Positions 30,340-40,176 are shown, counted from the stretch's first letter. The stretch is DNA of 64,000 bases from Elusimicrobiota bacterium (GCA_019135865.1 JAGVVD010000052.1:77011-141010), one strand, 5' to 3'. Notes: generated from the letters alone by a model not told the origin. Numbers and translations: made by a program.

Positions 30340-31596
30340 ATGACCAAAAAGTTCATGCCCGTTCTGCTGCTCGCCGGCCTGGCTTCCCCCGCGTCGGCGC
30401 TGTCCTTTTCCGCCGGAGGTCCCGTGCCGCGGCTGGCCATGGGGATAGCCCTGGCCGCGCTGGTCACGGCGCTTTTCGTGTACCTTCTCAAGCTGCTCTC
30501 CCGCCTGCACGAGTATTCCGAGCGGCGTCTTTCCGCCTGGGCGGCCTCCACCGTGAAGGACGTGAAACTTCAGCAGCTGGAACTGCTGCCGGCCGAGCGC
30601 ATAACCGAATGGCTGCTGTTCCTGCTCGGCGCCCTGCGCGTGCTGCTGACGCTGCTGCTCGTCTATTTCTATCTGCCTGCGCTCTTTAGTTTCTTCCCGT
30701 GGACCCGGGGACTGGCGGGCGAGCTTTTCGGTTATGTCCTGCGCCCGCTCAAGGAACTGACGCTGTCCTTCCTGGCCTACATCCCCGACCTTATCTTCGT
30801 AGCCGTCACGATAATCTGCGTGCATTATTTCCTGCGTTTCCTTTACACCATAACCCGGGAGATCGCCCGCGGCCGCGTCGTCTTCAAAGGGTTCTACCCG
30901 GACTGGGCCGTGCCCACTTTTCAGATAGTCCGCTTCATCGTCTGGGCCTTCACGCTGGTCATAATCTTCCCCTACCTGCCGGGCTCCGACTCGCCGGCCT
31001 TCAAGGGCGTCTCCGTCTTCCTGGGCGTGCTTTTCTCCCTCGGCTCCAGCTCGGCCATAGCCAACGCCGTGGCCGGCGTCATCCTGACCTACATGCGGCC
31101 TTTCAAGCTGGGGGACAGGGTGAAGATAGTCGATACCGTCGGGAACGTGATGGAGAAGACGCTGCTGGTCACGCGCGTGAAGACCGTGAAGAACGAGCAC
31201 GTCACGATCCCCAACGCGCTGGTCCTGGGCAGCCATATCGTCAATTACACCGCGCAGGCCGGGGGGGAGAACCTCATCCTGCACACCTCGGTGACCATCG
31301 GCTACGACGTGCCGTGGCGGAAGGTGCACGAACTGCTGACCGCCGCGGCGCGAGCCGCGGAGGGGATACTCCGGGAGCCGGCGCCTTTCGTGTACCAGAC
31401 GGCCCTCAACGACTATCACGTTTCGTACGAACTCAACGCGCATACGGACAGGGCCGACGGAATGGCCGCGGTCTATTCCGCGCTGCACCAGAACATACAG
31501 GATAAGTTCGCGGAGGCGGGGGTGGAGATACTCTCGCCGTCCTATTCCGCGCTCAGGAGCGGCAAGGGCCCTGTTCTGCCGGCCGGGCGGGCATAG
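30340..31596 (+). CDS. MscS-family mechanosensitive channel
   Basis: This 418-residue membrane protein has an N-terminal signal or helix, several membrane helices and the MscS core: 'SLGSSSAIANAVAGVILTYMRPFKLGDRVKI' (pore helix and beta domain start, about residues 225-255). It continues with 'TVKNEHVTIPNALVLGSHIVNYT'. The C-terminal soluble vestibule is intact. It probably acts as a tension-gated channel or one of the MscS-like paralogues. Confidence 0.88.
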   Translation: MTKKFMPVLLLAGLASPASALSFSAGGPVPRLAMGIALAALVTALFVYLLKLLSRLHEYSERRLSAWAASTVKDVKLQQLELLPAERITEWLLFLLGALRVLLTLLLVYFYLPALFSFFPWTRGLAGELFGYVLRPLKELTLSFLAYIPDLIFVAVTIICVHYFLRFLYTITREIARGRVVFKGFYPDWAVPTFQIVRFIVWAFTLVIIFPYLPGSDSPAFKGVSVFLGVLFSLGSSSAIANAVAGVILTYMRPFKLGDRVKIVDTVGNVMEKTLLVTRVKTVKNEHVTIPNALVLGSHIVNYTAQAGGENLILHTSVTIGYDVPWRKVHELLTAAARAAEGILREPAPFVYQTALNDYHVSYELNAHTDRADGMAAVYSALHQNIQDKFAEAGVEILSPSYSALRSGKGPVLPAGRA

Positions 31597-31629
31597 CCTC
31601 CCGGCCCGGCGGTCCGCGGTGCCCGGCCT

Positions 31630-32067
31630 TTATTGTTTTACGGATCTCTCGTTCCGGGCGTCGCAGTTGAGGTGGGTGCGCTTGATGTGCACGTAGCCGA
31701 AGGCCAGCGCCGCGAGCAGCGCCGCCAGGCCTATCAGGACCATGCCGTGCAGTTCCTTGATGTCCAGGATGATCACTTTCCTGGCGATGGCTATGATCGC
31801 CACGATCATGACCACTTCCACGTGGACGACGTTCTCCCGCAGGTAGGCCTTCATCGTTTCGAGCAGTTCTATCCCCAGCAGCACCAGCAGGAAGAGCCCG
31901 AAGATATCCAGGAGTTCGTGCATCTCCAGCATAAGCAGGGGCGGGGACGCCAGGTCCTTGAAAAGCGTCACCGCCAGCTCCAGCGTCGAGAAGAGTATGG
32001 TCGCCGCGAGCAGGGCCGCCAGCGTCATGACCACGGCTTTTTCGAATTTTTTAAATAGTTCCAGCAT
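31630..32067 (-). CDS. PsiE-like inner-membrane protein
   Basis: This 145-residue protein has four hydrophobic segments. The pattern 'LLDIFGLFLLVLLGIELLETMKAYL' and 'VEVVMIVAIIAIARKVIILD' is typical of the phosphate-starvation-inducible PsiE family. It has a good ribosome site (GGAGGAAG). The role in this family is poorly known. Confidence 0.75.
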   Translation of the reverse strand: MLELFKKFEKAVVMTLAALLAATILFSTLELAVTLFKDLASPPLLMLEMHELLDIFGLFLLVLLGIELLETMKAYLRENVVHVEVVMIVAIIAIARKVIILDIKELHGMVLIGLAALLAALAFGYVHIKRTHLNCDARNERSVKQ

Positions 32068-32125
32068 TCTTCCTCCGGTCGCGCTTATCGGTCATACTAT
32101 TAAAGAACGGGACTGGGTCCGCGGT

Positions 32126-33277
32126 TCAGACGCTGCCCGGGAGCGCAGGCCGCGCTCGCGGGACCAGTATCCAGGGGGGCTTGCGGAAGACCTTTATGCG
32201 CGCGGGGCGCCCGGTCCAGCCTCGGCGCGTCAGGATCCGGGCGGATATCTCGTTGACGCCCGGCGACAGTCTGACCGCGAACTTCTCCGGCGAAGGCTCC
32301 CAGTCCGTCCCCTCCGTCTTCACCAGGAAGGAAGAGAAGTCGGGGGAGTTCTCCGCTTTCAGCAGTACCTTCACCGTTCCCGGTTGCCCGGCGCTCTCCG
32401 TCCAGAACAGCAGCGTCGAGTTCATGTCGCGCCTGAAGTCGTCCCCGTCACTGGTGAAGGCCCTGTCCGCCCAGCGTTCCTCTCCGGCCTTTCCGAAGGA
32501 CAGGAAGGCGTCGGCCACGGCCACGCTGTCCCGGCCGATGACGGGATAGGAACTCTCTCCGCCGGAGACGGCCAGCGCGCGCGGCTTCCCTCCGGCGAGC
32601 ACTTTCACCGGCTCGGAAAGATGGTCGTTGCGCAGCAGGATGGAGTACGCGCTCCACGCGGCGAGTTCCCCGGTCTCCAGCGGTCTGCGCTCCCCGGAGG
32701 AAGAAACGGCTTCTATGCCCCCGGCGTCGCCGCGCCGCGAAGCCAGGTGCATGTCCATGCCCGACAGCGGGACCCCGGCGCGTTCATAATGCAGGTCCAG
32801 GTAGGGGTCCATGACCGCCCATTTGTAATGTTCGTCGGACCAGACCGCGGTCAGGAAATGGCCGGGGAGGTCGATGTACCGGGCGTGCAGCCCCAGCGAG
32901 ATCGCCGCCTGAAGGAAGACGACGGCGTACTGGGCGCAGAAGCCGCGGTTGCCGCGGCGCGCGAGCCGGAGTATCTCCGCGGCGTCCCACGGCGGGTAGA
33001 TGAAGCGGCCGTCATGCTGTTCCCATTGGCGCCGGGCCCAGCCCCGCAGCAGGACGGTCTTTTCGAACTGGGACTTGCCGGCGGCGACGACGCCGTCGAG
33101 TTTCTCGGCCCTGCGCAGAGCGGCGAGCCGCGGGTGGTCCGGCGATTCCTCGCGCACGCCGTAATTGGAAACGAAGAATTCCGGGATGTCGGAGCCGAGA
33201 GGTATTATGAAGGAGGCCTGGGCGAACCAGAAGAGGATGGCCGCCGCCAGCGCCGCGAGCAGTGCCTTGAGCCTCAT
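32126..33277 (-). CDS. Membrane-anchored transglutaminase-like protein (copy 2)
   Basis: This 383-residue paralogue of the gene at 5168-6361 has an N-terminal membrane helix (residues 5-25). The triad is Cys114 (NRGFCAQY), His140 (PGHFLTAVW) and Asp157 (VMDPYLD). A beta-rich C-terminus follows. It overlaps the helicase gene by 4 nt and is probably on its transcript. The substrate is unknown. Confidence 0.8.
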   Translation of the reverse strand: MRLKALLAALAAAILFWFAQASFIIPLGSDIPEFFVSNYGVREESPDHPRLAALRRAEKLDGVVAAGKSQFEKTVLLRGWARRQWEQHDGRFIYPPWDAAEILRLARRGNRGFCAQYAVVFLQAAISLGLHARYIDLPGHFLTAVWSDEHYKWAVMDPYLDLHYERAGVPLSGMDMHLASRRGDAGGIEAVSSSGERRPLETGELAAWSAYSILLRNDHLSEPVKVLAGGKPRALAVSGGESSYPVIGRDSVAVADAFLSFGKAGEERWADRAFTSDGDDFRRDMNSTLLFWTESAGQPGTVKVLLKAENSPDFSSFLVKTEGTDWEPSPEKFAVRLSPGVNEISARILTRRGWTGRPARIKVFRKPPWILVPRARPALPGSV

Positions 33278-35451
33278 ATCGGCTGGAGCGGGGCGTACTT
33301 GAGCATGAAGGTCTGGCGCACGCCGCTGTCGAAAACGACGGTCACCTTGGCGAACTCGCCGGCGCCGATCTGGTCCACCACGCGGCCGGGTCCGTAGACG
33401 GGGTGGGCCACCTTGCGGCCCTTGCCGACGCGCGGCAGCGGCGGCGGGTGCGAGGCGATGACCTGCACGTCCTCCTCGCCTTTACGGGGGAAGGTCTCTT
33501 TGGCGGCCTTGCTCTCGAAGATGAAGCGCGAGGCCAGGTTGGGGTAGGTGGTGCCGAAGATGCGGCGCGTCGCGGCCCAGGTCAGGTGCAGCTTCTGCTC
33601 GGCGCGGGTCATGCCGACATAGGCCAGGCGCCGCTCCTCCTCCATCTGGTCGTCGTTGGAACTGGCGGAATTTATCGGGAAGAGGCCTTCCTCCAGGCCG
33701 GTCAGGAAGACGGCCGGGAACTCCAGGCCCTTGGCCAGGTGCACGGTCATCAGCGTCACGGCCTGGCCGTTGTCGCTCATATTGTCCACGGCGGAGGCCA
33801 GCATGACCTCCTCCAGGTAGCCGGCCATTGTGGCCTGCCGGCCGTCCTTCTCGCAGCGTTCCTCGAAATCCTTGACCGCGTTGACCAGTTCCTGCAGGTT
33901 GCCCAGCCGCGCCAGCGATTCCTGCGGGTCCTTCTCGGATTCGTCCTCGACCATTTTCCAGTAGCCCGAGCGGGCCAGCATCTTCTCCAGCATCAGCCGC
34001 GGCGTGCCGGAGAACAGGTCGCCGCGTATGTCGTCGAGCAGGGCGATGAATTCCTTTATGCCGCGCCGCGCGGCCGGCGTGAGGTCGGGGACCTGGTCGG
34101 AGGTAGCCAGCGCGTCGTAGAGCGGTATCCCCTGCGAGCGCGAATAGGCGGTCACGCGCTCCAGCGCGGTCTTGCCCACGCCGCGCGCGGGGGTGTTTAT
34201 CACGCGCAGCAGGCTGATGGTATCGTAGGGATTGGTCAGGAGCTTGAGGTAGCAGAGCGCGTCCTTGATCTCCTTGCGGTCGTAGAACCGCACCGAACCG
34301 ATCAGGCGGTACGGGACGCGGCCCGCGCGGAACACTTCCTCGAAAGAGCGGCTCTGCGCGTTGGTGCGGTAGAAGACGGCTATGCCGTTGTACTCGAAAG
34401 GGCCGCGGGCGGTGAGGGCCTTTATGCGCGACAGCACGCCCTTCGCCTCGTCCATCTCGTTGAGGTACTCGATGACCTCCACGGCGTCGCCGTGCGGCTT
34501 CTCGGTCCAGAGGTTCTTGGGTTTGCGGTTGCGGTTGTGCTTGATGACCTCGTTGGCCGCGTGCAGTATCTTGGCCGTCGAGCGGTAATTCTGCTCCAGC
34601 GCTATCGTGGATGCGTCGGGAAAATCCTTCTCGAACTCCATGATATTGCGGATGTCGGCGCCGCGCCAGCCGTAGACGCTCTGGTCGGGGTCGCCGACTA
34701 CGCAGAGGTTGCGGTGCTTGGCCGAAAGCGTCTTGACCAGCACGTACTGCGCGCGGTTGGTGTCCTGGTACTCGTCCACCAGCACGTACTGGAAGTATTC
34801 CTGGAAATATTCGCGTATCTCCTGGTTGTCGCGCAGCAGCTCGGAGGTCTTGACGATGAGGTCGCCGAAGTCCAGCGCGCCGGCCTCGTTGAGCTTATGC
34901 TGGTACTTGGCGTAGATCAGCGCGGCTTTCAGGCGGTTCGGGTCGTCGCCGGCCTGCGCGTTTATCAGGTAGGACTGCGCGTCGAGCAGGTCGTCCTTGG
35001 CGCGCGAGATGAGGCTGACGTACATGCCGGCCTTGTTCTTCTCGGCCTCCAGCCCCATCTCCTCCATCGCCAGCTGCACCAGTTTCTTCTGGTCGTCGTC
35101 GTCGTAGATGACGAAGTCCTGCTTCACGCCGATGAGCTTGCCGTGCTGGCGCAGCACGCGCGCGCCGAAGGCGTGGAAGGTGTGTATCCACATGCCGCCG
35201 GAATAGGGGACGATCCTGGCCACGCGCTGCTGCATCTCCTGCGCGGCCTTGTTGGTGAAGGTGATGGCCAGGATCCGCGCCGGCGAGACCCCGGAGGCGA
35301 TGAGCAGCGCTATCTTGGCGGTCAGCGTCTTGGTCTTGCCCGTGCCCGCGCCGGCCACTATCAGCAGCGGTCCCGCGAAATACTGCACGGCGTCGAGCTG
35401 CTTCGGGTTCAGGCCGAGCCTGGGCAGTATGGACGGATTCAACTGTATCAT
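33274..35451 (-). CDS. pcrA: UvrD/PcrA-family ATP-dependent DNA helicase
   Basis: This 725-residue superfamily 1A helicase has the Q-motif 'GLNPKQLDAVQ', Walker A 'VAGAGTGKTKTLT' near residue 32, Walker B 'VLVDEYQDTNRAQY', 'GDPDQSVYGWRGAD' (motif III) and 'MTVHLAKGLEFPAVF' (motif V). The C-terminal 'VGKGRKVAHPVYGPGRVVDQ' is the Tudor-like RNA-polymerase-binding tail of PcrA. I chose ATG 35451 because the conserved N-terminus begins there. No normal ribosome site is visible: the base before the ATG is already the end of the inverted-repeat element. Confidence 0.93.
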   Translation of the reverse strand: MIQLNPSILPRLGLNPKQLDAVQYFAGPLLIVAGAGTGKTKTLTAKIALLIASGVSPARILAITFTNKAAQEMQQRVARIVPYSGGMWIHTFHAFGARVLRQHGKLIGVKQDFVIYDDDDQKKLVQLAMEEMGLEAEKNKAGMYVSLISRAKDDLLDAQSYLINAQAGDDPNRLKAALIYAKYQHKLNEAGALDFGDLIVKTSELLRDNQEIREYFQEYFQYVLVDEYQDTNRAQYVLVKTLSAKHRNLCVVGDPDQSVYGWRGADIRNIMEFEKDFPDASTIALEQNYRSTAKILHAANEVIKHNRNRKPKNLWTEKPHGDAVEVIEYLNEMDEAKGVLSRIKALTARGPFEYNGIAVFYRTNAQSRSFEEVFRAGRVPYRLIGSVRFYDRKEIKDALCYLKLLTNPYDTISLLRVINTPARGVGKTALERVTAYSRSQGIPLYDALATSDQVPDLTPAARRGIKEFIALLDDIRGDLFSGTPRLMLEKMLARSGYWKMVEDESEKDPQESLARLGNLQELVNAVKDFEERCEKDGRQATMAGYLEEVMLASAVDNMSDNGQAVTLMTVHLAKGLEFPAVFLTGLEEGLFPINSASSNDDQMEEERRLAYVGMTRAEQKLHLTWAATRRIFGTTYPNLASRFIFESKAAKETFPRKGEEDVQVIASHPPPLPRVGKGRKVAHPVYGPGRVVDQIGAGEFAKVTVVFDSGVRQTFMLKYAPLQPI

Positions 35452-35554
35452 AGGGGACGTTGTTGACTTGTTGAGTTGTTGAGTTTTTCGGTAAAAGGCC
35501 TTTGGGCGGCTGGGCAAAATAAGTAAACAACTCAACAAGTCAACAACGTCCCCT
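35452..35554. repeat. 103-bp element with perfect 29-bp terminal inverted repeats
   Basis: Positions 35452-35480 and 35526-35554 are perfect inverted repeats of 29 bp around a 45-nt centre. The arms begin AGGGGACGTTGTTGACTTG and contain TTGACTTG/TTGAGTTG reiterations. There is no coding capacity. It occupies the whole upstream region of the helicase gene. The layout (GGGGAC…GTCCCC ends) resembles REP/MITE-type elements. Confidence 0.85.
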
Positions 35555-35594
35555 GATTTTACGAAATAAGGGACCCCGGCCGATACCGGGGGAG

Positions 35595-36293
35595 CTATCT
35601 GACGGGACGTCCTACGGCCATCAGTCCGCTGCGGAAATCCGGGCTGGCGAGGAATTCGTCGTAGAGCGAATCGGCCAGGGCCTTGCCGGCCTCTATGTCG
35701 GAGGGATGATGCACGCCGCCTATGACCCTGTTGAGCGCCGCCTGGTCGGCGCGCGCCAGGAACTCCGCGCGCCGGGCCGGGGCGACCTCGGAAAGTATCA
35801 GCGCGTAGGTCCGGGCCAGGGCCGCGTGACCGCTGGGGTAGGCCAGTCCGCCGAGGCGCCGGAGGCAGGGTTCGACGGCTTTGTCGCGCGCGTAGGGGCG
35901 GGGCCTGTCGTAGCGCGATTTGAGCAGGCCCATGGCCAGCCAGACATCGGCACGGACCTTCTCTATGAACCTGGCCGCGGCGGGATCGTCCGGCAGGGGA
36001 TAGAGGTCGCCGAAAAACACGGCGTAGCCCGCCCGCGCCTGGGCCCTGGCCGACTCGCATTGCTCCGGGGTCCTGCGCGACTGCCAGTCCAGGACGGCCG
36101 CCATGTCGGCTCTGTCGGTCTCAGAGCCCGGCGCCGGCATCTCCGGGATCTCCAGCACCGTCAAGGATTCCTTGGGGGCGAAGTTCCCGCGCGCGAAGAA
36201 GGTCTGCGCGTCGTAATACGCGCTCCAGCACCCGACCAGAGCCAGCAACGGCGCGGCGGCGAAAAATAGCAGGAGCGGGCGGGCGCGGTTCAC
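35595..36293 (-). CDS. Class A acid phosphatase-like lipoprotein (PAP2 superfamily)
   Basis: This 232-residue protein has a lipobox (ALVGC, Cys near residue 22). The three PAP2 motifs are 'KSRYDRPRP', 'YPSGHAAL' and 'NRVIGGVHHPSD'. The last has Asn in place of the Ser of the usual SRxxxxxHxxxD; the catalytic His and Asp remain. It is expected in the periplasm as a non-specific phosphomonoesterase or lipid-phosphate phosphatase. GTG start overlapping the ychF stop by 4 nt. Confidence 0.82.
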   Translation of the reverse strand: MNRARPLLLFFAAAPLLALVGCWSAYYDAQTFFARGNFAPKESLTVLEIPEMPAPGSETDRADMAAVLDWQSRRTPEQCESARAQARAGYAVFFGDLYPLPDDPAAARFIEKVRADVWLAMGLLKSRYDRPRPYARDKAVEPCLRRLGGLAYPSGHAALARTYALILSEVAPARRAEFLARADQAALNRVIGGVHHPSDIEAGKALADSLYDEFLASPDFRSGLMAVGRPVR

Positions 36294-37363
36294 ACGTTGA
36301 ACTTGAAGAAACAGATGTCGCCGTCCTTCATCACGTACTCCTTGCCTTCGGAGCGGATGAGGCCCTTCTCGCGCAGCGTCTTCTCGTTCCCGTGCTTCAT
36401 GATATCGTCGAAGGAATAGACCTCGGCGCGGATGAAGCCCTTCTCGAAGTCGGTGTGTATGCGCCCGGCGGCCTGCGGGGCCTTGAGCCCGCGCTTCAGG
36501 CTCCAGGCGCGCACCTCGTCCTCGCTGCCGGCTGTGAAGAAGCTGATGAGGTCGAGCAGTTTATAGCCCGCGATGGCCATCTTCTCGAGGCCCGTGTACT
36601 CCTCGCCGAGGTCCTTGAGGAAGACCGCCTTCTCCTCCTCGGGCAGCTCGATTATCTCCGACTCTATCTTGGCCGAGATCTCCACCAGCACGGCGCCGCG
36701 CTCTTTCATGAACGCCCGCAGTTTTTCCTGCACGGCCTGGTCGGGCTTCTCGGAGGTGTTGGCCACGAAGAAAACGGGCTTGGTCGTCAGCAGGTTGAAA
36801 TCGCGCACCTCTTCGGCGGAATAGCCGGCGTCGCGGGCGGGCTTGCCTTCGGCCAGCAGCGCCTTTATCTTCTCCAGCCTGACCTGTTTCTCCTCGGCGT
36901 CCTTGGTGCGGGCCTTGAGGTCGCGCTGGTTCTTCTCGAGCGCCTTGTCCACGGTCTCCATATCGGCCAGCATCAGTTCGGTCTCGATGACCTCGATGTC
37001 GCGGATGGGGTCTATCTCGCCCAGCACGTGCACCACGTCGGGGTCCTGGAACACTCGCACGACCTGGACTATGGCGTCCACCTCGCGTATATTGGCCAGG
37101 AACTTGTTGCCCAGGCCCTCGCCCTTGGAAGCGCCCTTCACCAGGCCGGCTATGTCGACGAACTTGATGTAGGACGGCACCTTCTTCGGCGGCTTGAACA
37201 GGTCGAACAGGGCGTCGAGGCGCCTGTCGGGCACCGGCACCACGCCGACATTGGGGTCTATCGTCGTGAACGGGTAGTTGGACGAAGCCGCGCCCGCGCG
37301 GGTCAGCGCGTTAAAGAGCGTGGATTTGCCGACGTTGGGAAGCCCTACGATACCGATATCCAT
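36290..37363 (-). CDS. ychF: YchF/Ola1-family ATPase
   Basis: This 357-residue OBG-like P-loop protein has G1 '[15 protein letters not shown]', the switch region '[13 protein letters not shown]', G3 '[17 protein letters not shown]' and a C-terminal TGS domain ([17 protein letters not shown]). The family prefers ATP and binds ribosomes. I prefer ATG 37363 ([14 protein letters not shown]) over ATG 37399, because TATAAT (37402-37407, minus) is only 2 nt before the latter, which would fall upstream of the transcript start. Confidence 0.93.
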   Translation of the reverse strand: MDIGIVGLPNVGKSTLFNALTRAGAASSNYPFTTIDPNVGVVPVPDRRLDALFDLFKPPKKVPSYIKFVDIAGLVKGASKGEGLGNKFLANIREVDAIVQVVRVFQDPDVVHVLGEIDPIRDIEVIETELMLADMETVDKALEKNQRDLKARTKDAEEKQVRLEKIKALLAEGKPARDAGYSAEEVRDFNLLTTKPVFFVANTSEKPDQAVQEKLRAFMKERGAVLVEISAKIESEIIELPEEEKAVFLKDLGEEYTGLEKMAIAGYKLLDLISFFTAGSEDEVRAWSLKRGLKAPQAAGRIHTDFEKGFIRAEVYSFDDIMKHGNEKTLREKGLIRSEGKEYVMKDGDICFFKFNV

Positions 37364-37443
37364 TTCGAAGTCCTTGCCGAAAAATCGTTTCCCGAGCATT
37401 GATTATACAATTTTGACCGGAGCGGCCCGCCCGTCAAAAAAGG

Positions 37444-37449
37444 TAAAAT
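37444..37449 (+). promoter_or_regulatory. -10 box TAAAAT, 6 nt before the valS start
   Basis: TAAAAT, 6 nt, then ATG at 37456, with no ribosome site. A TTGACC at 37413-37418 is too far (25 nt) to be a standard -35. Confidence 0.45.
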
Positions 37450-37455
37450 AGCCCT

Positions 37456-40089
37456 ATGAAAGACGCCTCAACGGAAACCAACGAGAAAAAGTCCGAATTC
37501 CCGGCCAATTACCTGCCGGCTTCGGTCGAGCCCGCCCTCTGCTCGCGCTGGGAGGAAGGGAAAATTTACCATTACGATCCCGCCCGCCCGCGGCGGGAGA
37601 CCTTCGTCGTGGACACGCCGCCGCCCACTGTTTCCGGCTCGCTGCACATAGGCCACGTTTTCAGCTACGCCCAGACCGACGTGATAGTGCGCCATCAGCG
37701 CATGCTGGGCAAGAACACCTTCTACCCGATGGGCTGGGACGACAACGGCCTGCCGACCGAGCGCCGCGTGCAGAACCTCTTCGGCGTCAGGTGCGATCCC
37801 GCGCTGCCCTATGACCCGGACTATAAGCCGCAGCCGCTGACCGGCAAGAAAGACCTTAAAGATTATGTCCACATCTCGCGCCGCAACTTCCTGGAGCTCT
37901 GTGAGCGGCAGACCGCTTCGGACGAGAAGGTCTACGAGGCGCTGTGGCGCCGGCTGGGCCTCTCCATCGACTGGCGGCAGACCTATTCCACCGTCGGCGC
38001 GCATTGCCGCAGGACCTCCCAGGCCTCTTTCGTCGACCTCTTTAAAAAGGGACATGTCTACAGCGCCGAGACCCCCACGCTCTGGGACACCACCTTCAAG
38101 ACCGCCGTCGCCCAGGCCGAGTGCGAGGACCGCGAGGCCTCCGGTTTCTTCCACGACGTGAAGTTCGGCGTCGAAGGCGGCGGCGGCTTCGTGATCTCCA
38201 CCACCCGCCCCGAGCTGCTGCCCGCCTGCATCGCCGTCGTGGCCCATCCCGACGACGAGCGCTTCAAGCCGCTCTTCGGCAAGAAGGCCGTCACGCCGCT
38301 CTTCGGCGCGCGCGTGCCGATCATGCCGTCTTTCCACGCCGACCCCGAGAAGGGCACCGGCATCATGATGGTCTGTACCTTCGGCGACATAGCCGACGTG
38401 CAGTTCTGGCGCGACCACGACCTGCCGATGCGCCAGATCATCGGCCGCGACGGCCGCCTGCTGCCGGTGGACTTCGGCGCGGCGCCTTTTGACAGCGCCG
38501 ACCCGGCCGCCGCCAACGCGGCCTACGCGCACCTGACCGGCCTTTACGCCAAGCAGGCCCGCAACAAGGTCAAGACCATGCTCGCCGAGGCCGGCGCGCT
38601 GGCCGCCGACCCCAGGCCGACTCAGCAGGCCGTGAAGTTCTACGAGAAAGGCGACCTGCCGCTCGAGTTCGTCCCCGCCCGCCAGTGGTACATAAAGATA
38701 CTTGAGAACAAGGCCGCGCTGCTCGAGCAGGGACGCAAGGTGAAATGGCATCCGGAATTCATGTTCAAGCGCTACGAGCAGTGGGTCGAGGGCCTCAACC
38801 AGGACTGGTGCATCAGCCGCCAGCGCTATTTCGGCGTGCCTTTCCCCGTCTGGTACCCCGTCGATAATGACGGCAACACCGATTTCTCCAGGCCTATCGT
38901 CGCGGCCGCCGAAACCCTGCCGGTGGACCCGCAGACCGACTGTCCGCCCGGCTACAACGAGAACCAGCGCGGCCGTCCGGGCGGCTTCGCCGGCGACCCG
39001 GACGTCATGGACACCTGGGCCACCTCCTCGCTGACGCCGATGATCTCGAGCGGCTGGGCGTCCGACAAGGCCCGCCACGCGAAGCTTTTTCCCGCCGACA
39101 TGCGCCCGCAGGCGCACGAGATCATCCGCACCTGGGCCTTCTACACCATCACCAAGTCCTGGATGCACGAAGGTTCCGTGCCCTGGCACAACGCGGCCAT
39201 CAGCGGCTGGGTGGTCAGCCCCGAGAAGGGCAAGATGAGCAAGTCCAAGGGCAATACGATAACGCCCGAGGGCCTGCTTCAAACCTACTCGGCCGACGCG
39301 CTGCGTTACTGGGCGGGCAAGGCCAAGCTGGGCCAGGACACCGTCTACGACGAGAGCGTCTTCAAGGTCGGCATGCGCCTGGCGACCAAGATCTTCAACG
39401 CCTCCAAGTTCGCCATCATGCAGACCCGCGGGCCCGCCTCGGCCGGCGCGCCGCTCGGGCCCGCGGATATCACCGAGCCGCTCGACAGCGCCTGGGTCTC
39501 GCACCTCAAAGGCATCGTGGAGAAGTCGCGCGGGGATTTCGCGGAGTACGACTATGCCGCCGCGCTGCTATACATAGAGACCGCGTTCTGGGACTTCTGC
39601 GACAATTACCTGGAACTCGTGAAGGGCCGCGCCTATTCCGGCACGCCCGCGCAGGCCCGCTCGGCCGCCGCCGCGCTGGAGTGGACCGTCGGCGTCTTCC
39701 TGCGCCTGTTCGCGCCTTTCCTGCCTTTCATCACCGAGGAGGTCTGGAGCTGGTCGTTCGCGGCCCGCACCGGACATGCGTCGGTGCACAAGGCCCCGTG
39801 GCCGGCCGCCGCCGAGATGGCCGCCGTCGAGGGCGACGAACTGACGCTGAAGACCGCCCGCAAGGTGCTCGACGCCGTCCGCACGAAAAAGGCCGGCGAG
39901 AAGCGCAGCGTCAAATGGCCGGTCGCGAAACTCGCCGTCGAATGCGGTCCCAAAGCGGCCTCCGCGCTCAAGCCCGCGCTGGAGGACCTCTTCTCCGCCG
40001 GCTGCGTGGACAAGGCGGGCTTTTCGCTGAAAGAGTCGGCCTCCGACGAGGCCGATCCCGCGGTGACGGTCGAACTCGGCGCCGCCTGA
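37456..40089 (+). CDS. valS: Valyl-tRNA synthetase, archaeal/rickettsial-type
   Basis: This 877-residue class I synthetase charges tRNA-Val. The HIGH motif is 'SGSLHIGHVFSY' (about residue 60) and KMSKS is 'KGKMSKSKGNTI' (about residue 600). 'MGWDDNGLPTERRVQNLFGVRCDP' (in part) and 'WATSSLTPMISSGW' are features I associate with the ValRS clade of archaea, rickettsiae and some actinobacteria, not the E. coli type. The editing domain (CP1) is present ('STTRPELLPACIAVVAHPDD'). It appears to lack the long C-terminal coiled coil of typical bacterial ValRS. Confidence 0.93.
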   Translation: MKDASTETNEKKSEFPANYLPASVEPALCSRWEEGKIYHYDPARPRRETFVVDTPPPTVSGSLHIGHVFSYAQTDVIVRHQRMLGKNTFYPMGWDDNGLPTERRVQNLFGVRCDPALPYDPDYKPQPLTGKKDLKDYVHISRRNFLELCERQTASDEKVYEALWRRLGLSIDWRQTYSTVGAHCRRTSQASFVDLFKKGHVYSAETPTLWDTTFKTAVAQAECEDREASGFFHDVKFGVEGGGGFVISTTRPELLPACIAVVAHPDDERFKPLFGKKAVTPLFGARVPIMPSFHADPEKGTGIMMVCTFGDIADVQFWRDHDLPMRQIIGRDGRLLPVDFGAAPFDSADPAAANAAYAHLTGLYAKQARNKVKTMLAEAGALAADPRPTQQAVKFYEKGDLPLEFVPARQWYIKILENKAALLEQGRKVKWHPEFMFKRYEQWVEGLNQDWCISRQRYFGVPFPVWYPVDNDGNTDFSRPIVAAAETLPVDPQTDCPPGYNENQRGRPGGFAGDPDVMDTWATSSLTPMISSGWASDKARHAKLFPADMRPQAHEIIRTWAFYTITKSWMHEGSVPWHNAAISGWVVSPEKGKMSKSKGNTITPEGLLQTYSADALRYWAGKAKLGQDTVYDESVFKVGMRLATKIFNASKFAIMQTRGPASAGAPLGPADITEPLDSAWVSHLKGIVEKSRGDFAEYDYAAALLYIETAFWDFCDNYLELVKGRAYSGTPAQARSAAAALEWTVGVFLRLFAPFLPFITEEVWSWSFAARTGHASVHKAPWPAAAEMAAVEGDELTLKTARKVLDAVRTKKAGEKRSVKWPVAKLAVECGPKAASALKPALEDLFSAGCVDKAGFSLKESASDEADPAVTVELGAA

Positions 40090-40100
40090 GCCGCGCCGCC

Positions 40101-40142
40101 CGTCCCCCGGTCGCCCCGAGGGCGGCGGGGGATTTTCTTTTC
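40101..40142 (+). terminator. Probable intrinsic terminator after valS
   Basis: A GC-rich imperfect hairpin (TCCCCCGGTCGCC / GGCGGCGGGGGA) is followed by TTTTCTTTT. Confidence 0.65.
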
Positions 40143-40176
40143 CGTAAATGATAGACTTCCTGAGGGGGGAGAGTAA

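Noticed and set aside
33403-35466. 687-codon open frame on plus
   Set aside because: It is antisense to the UvrD/PcrA helicase, whose motifs are all intact on minus.
35452-35554. CRISPR-like or tandem array because of repeated TTGACTTG/TTGAGTTG
   Set aside because: The repetition is within the arms of one inverted repeat. There are no spacers and no cas genes.
37468-39504. 678-codon open frame on minus
   Set aside because: It is antisense to valS and has no recognisable domain.
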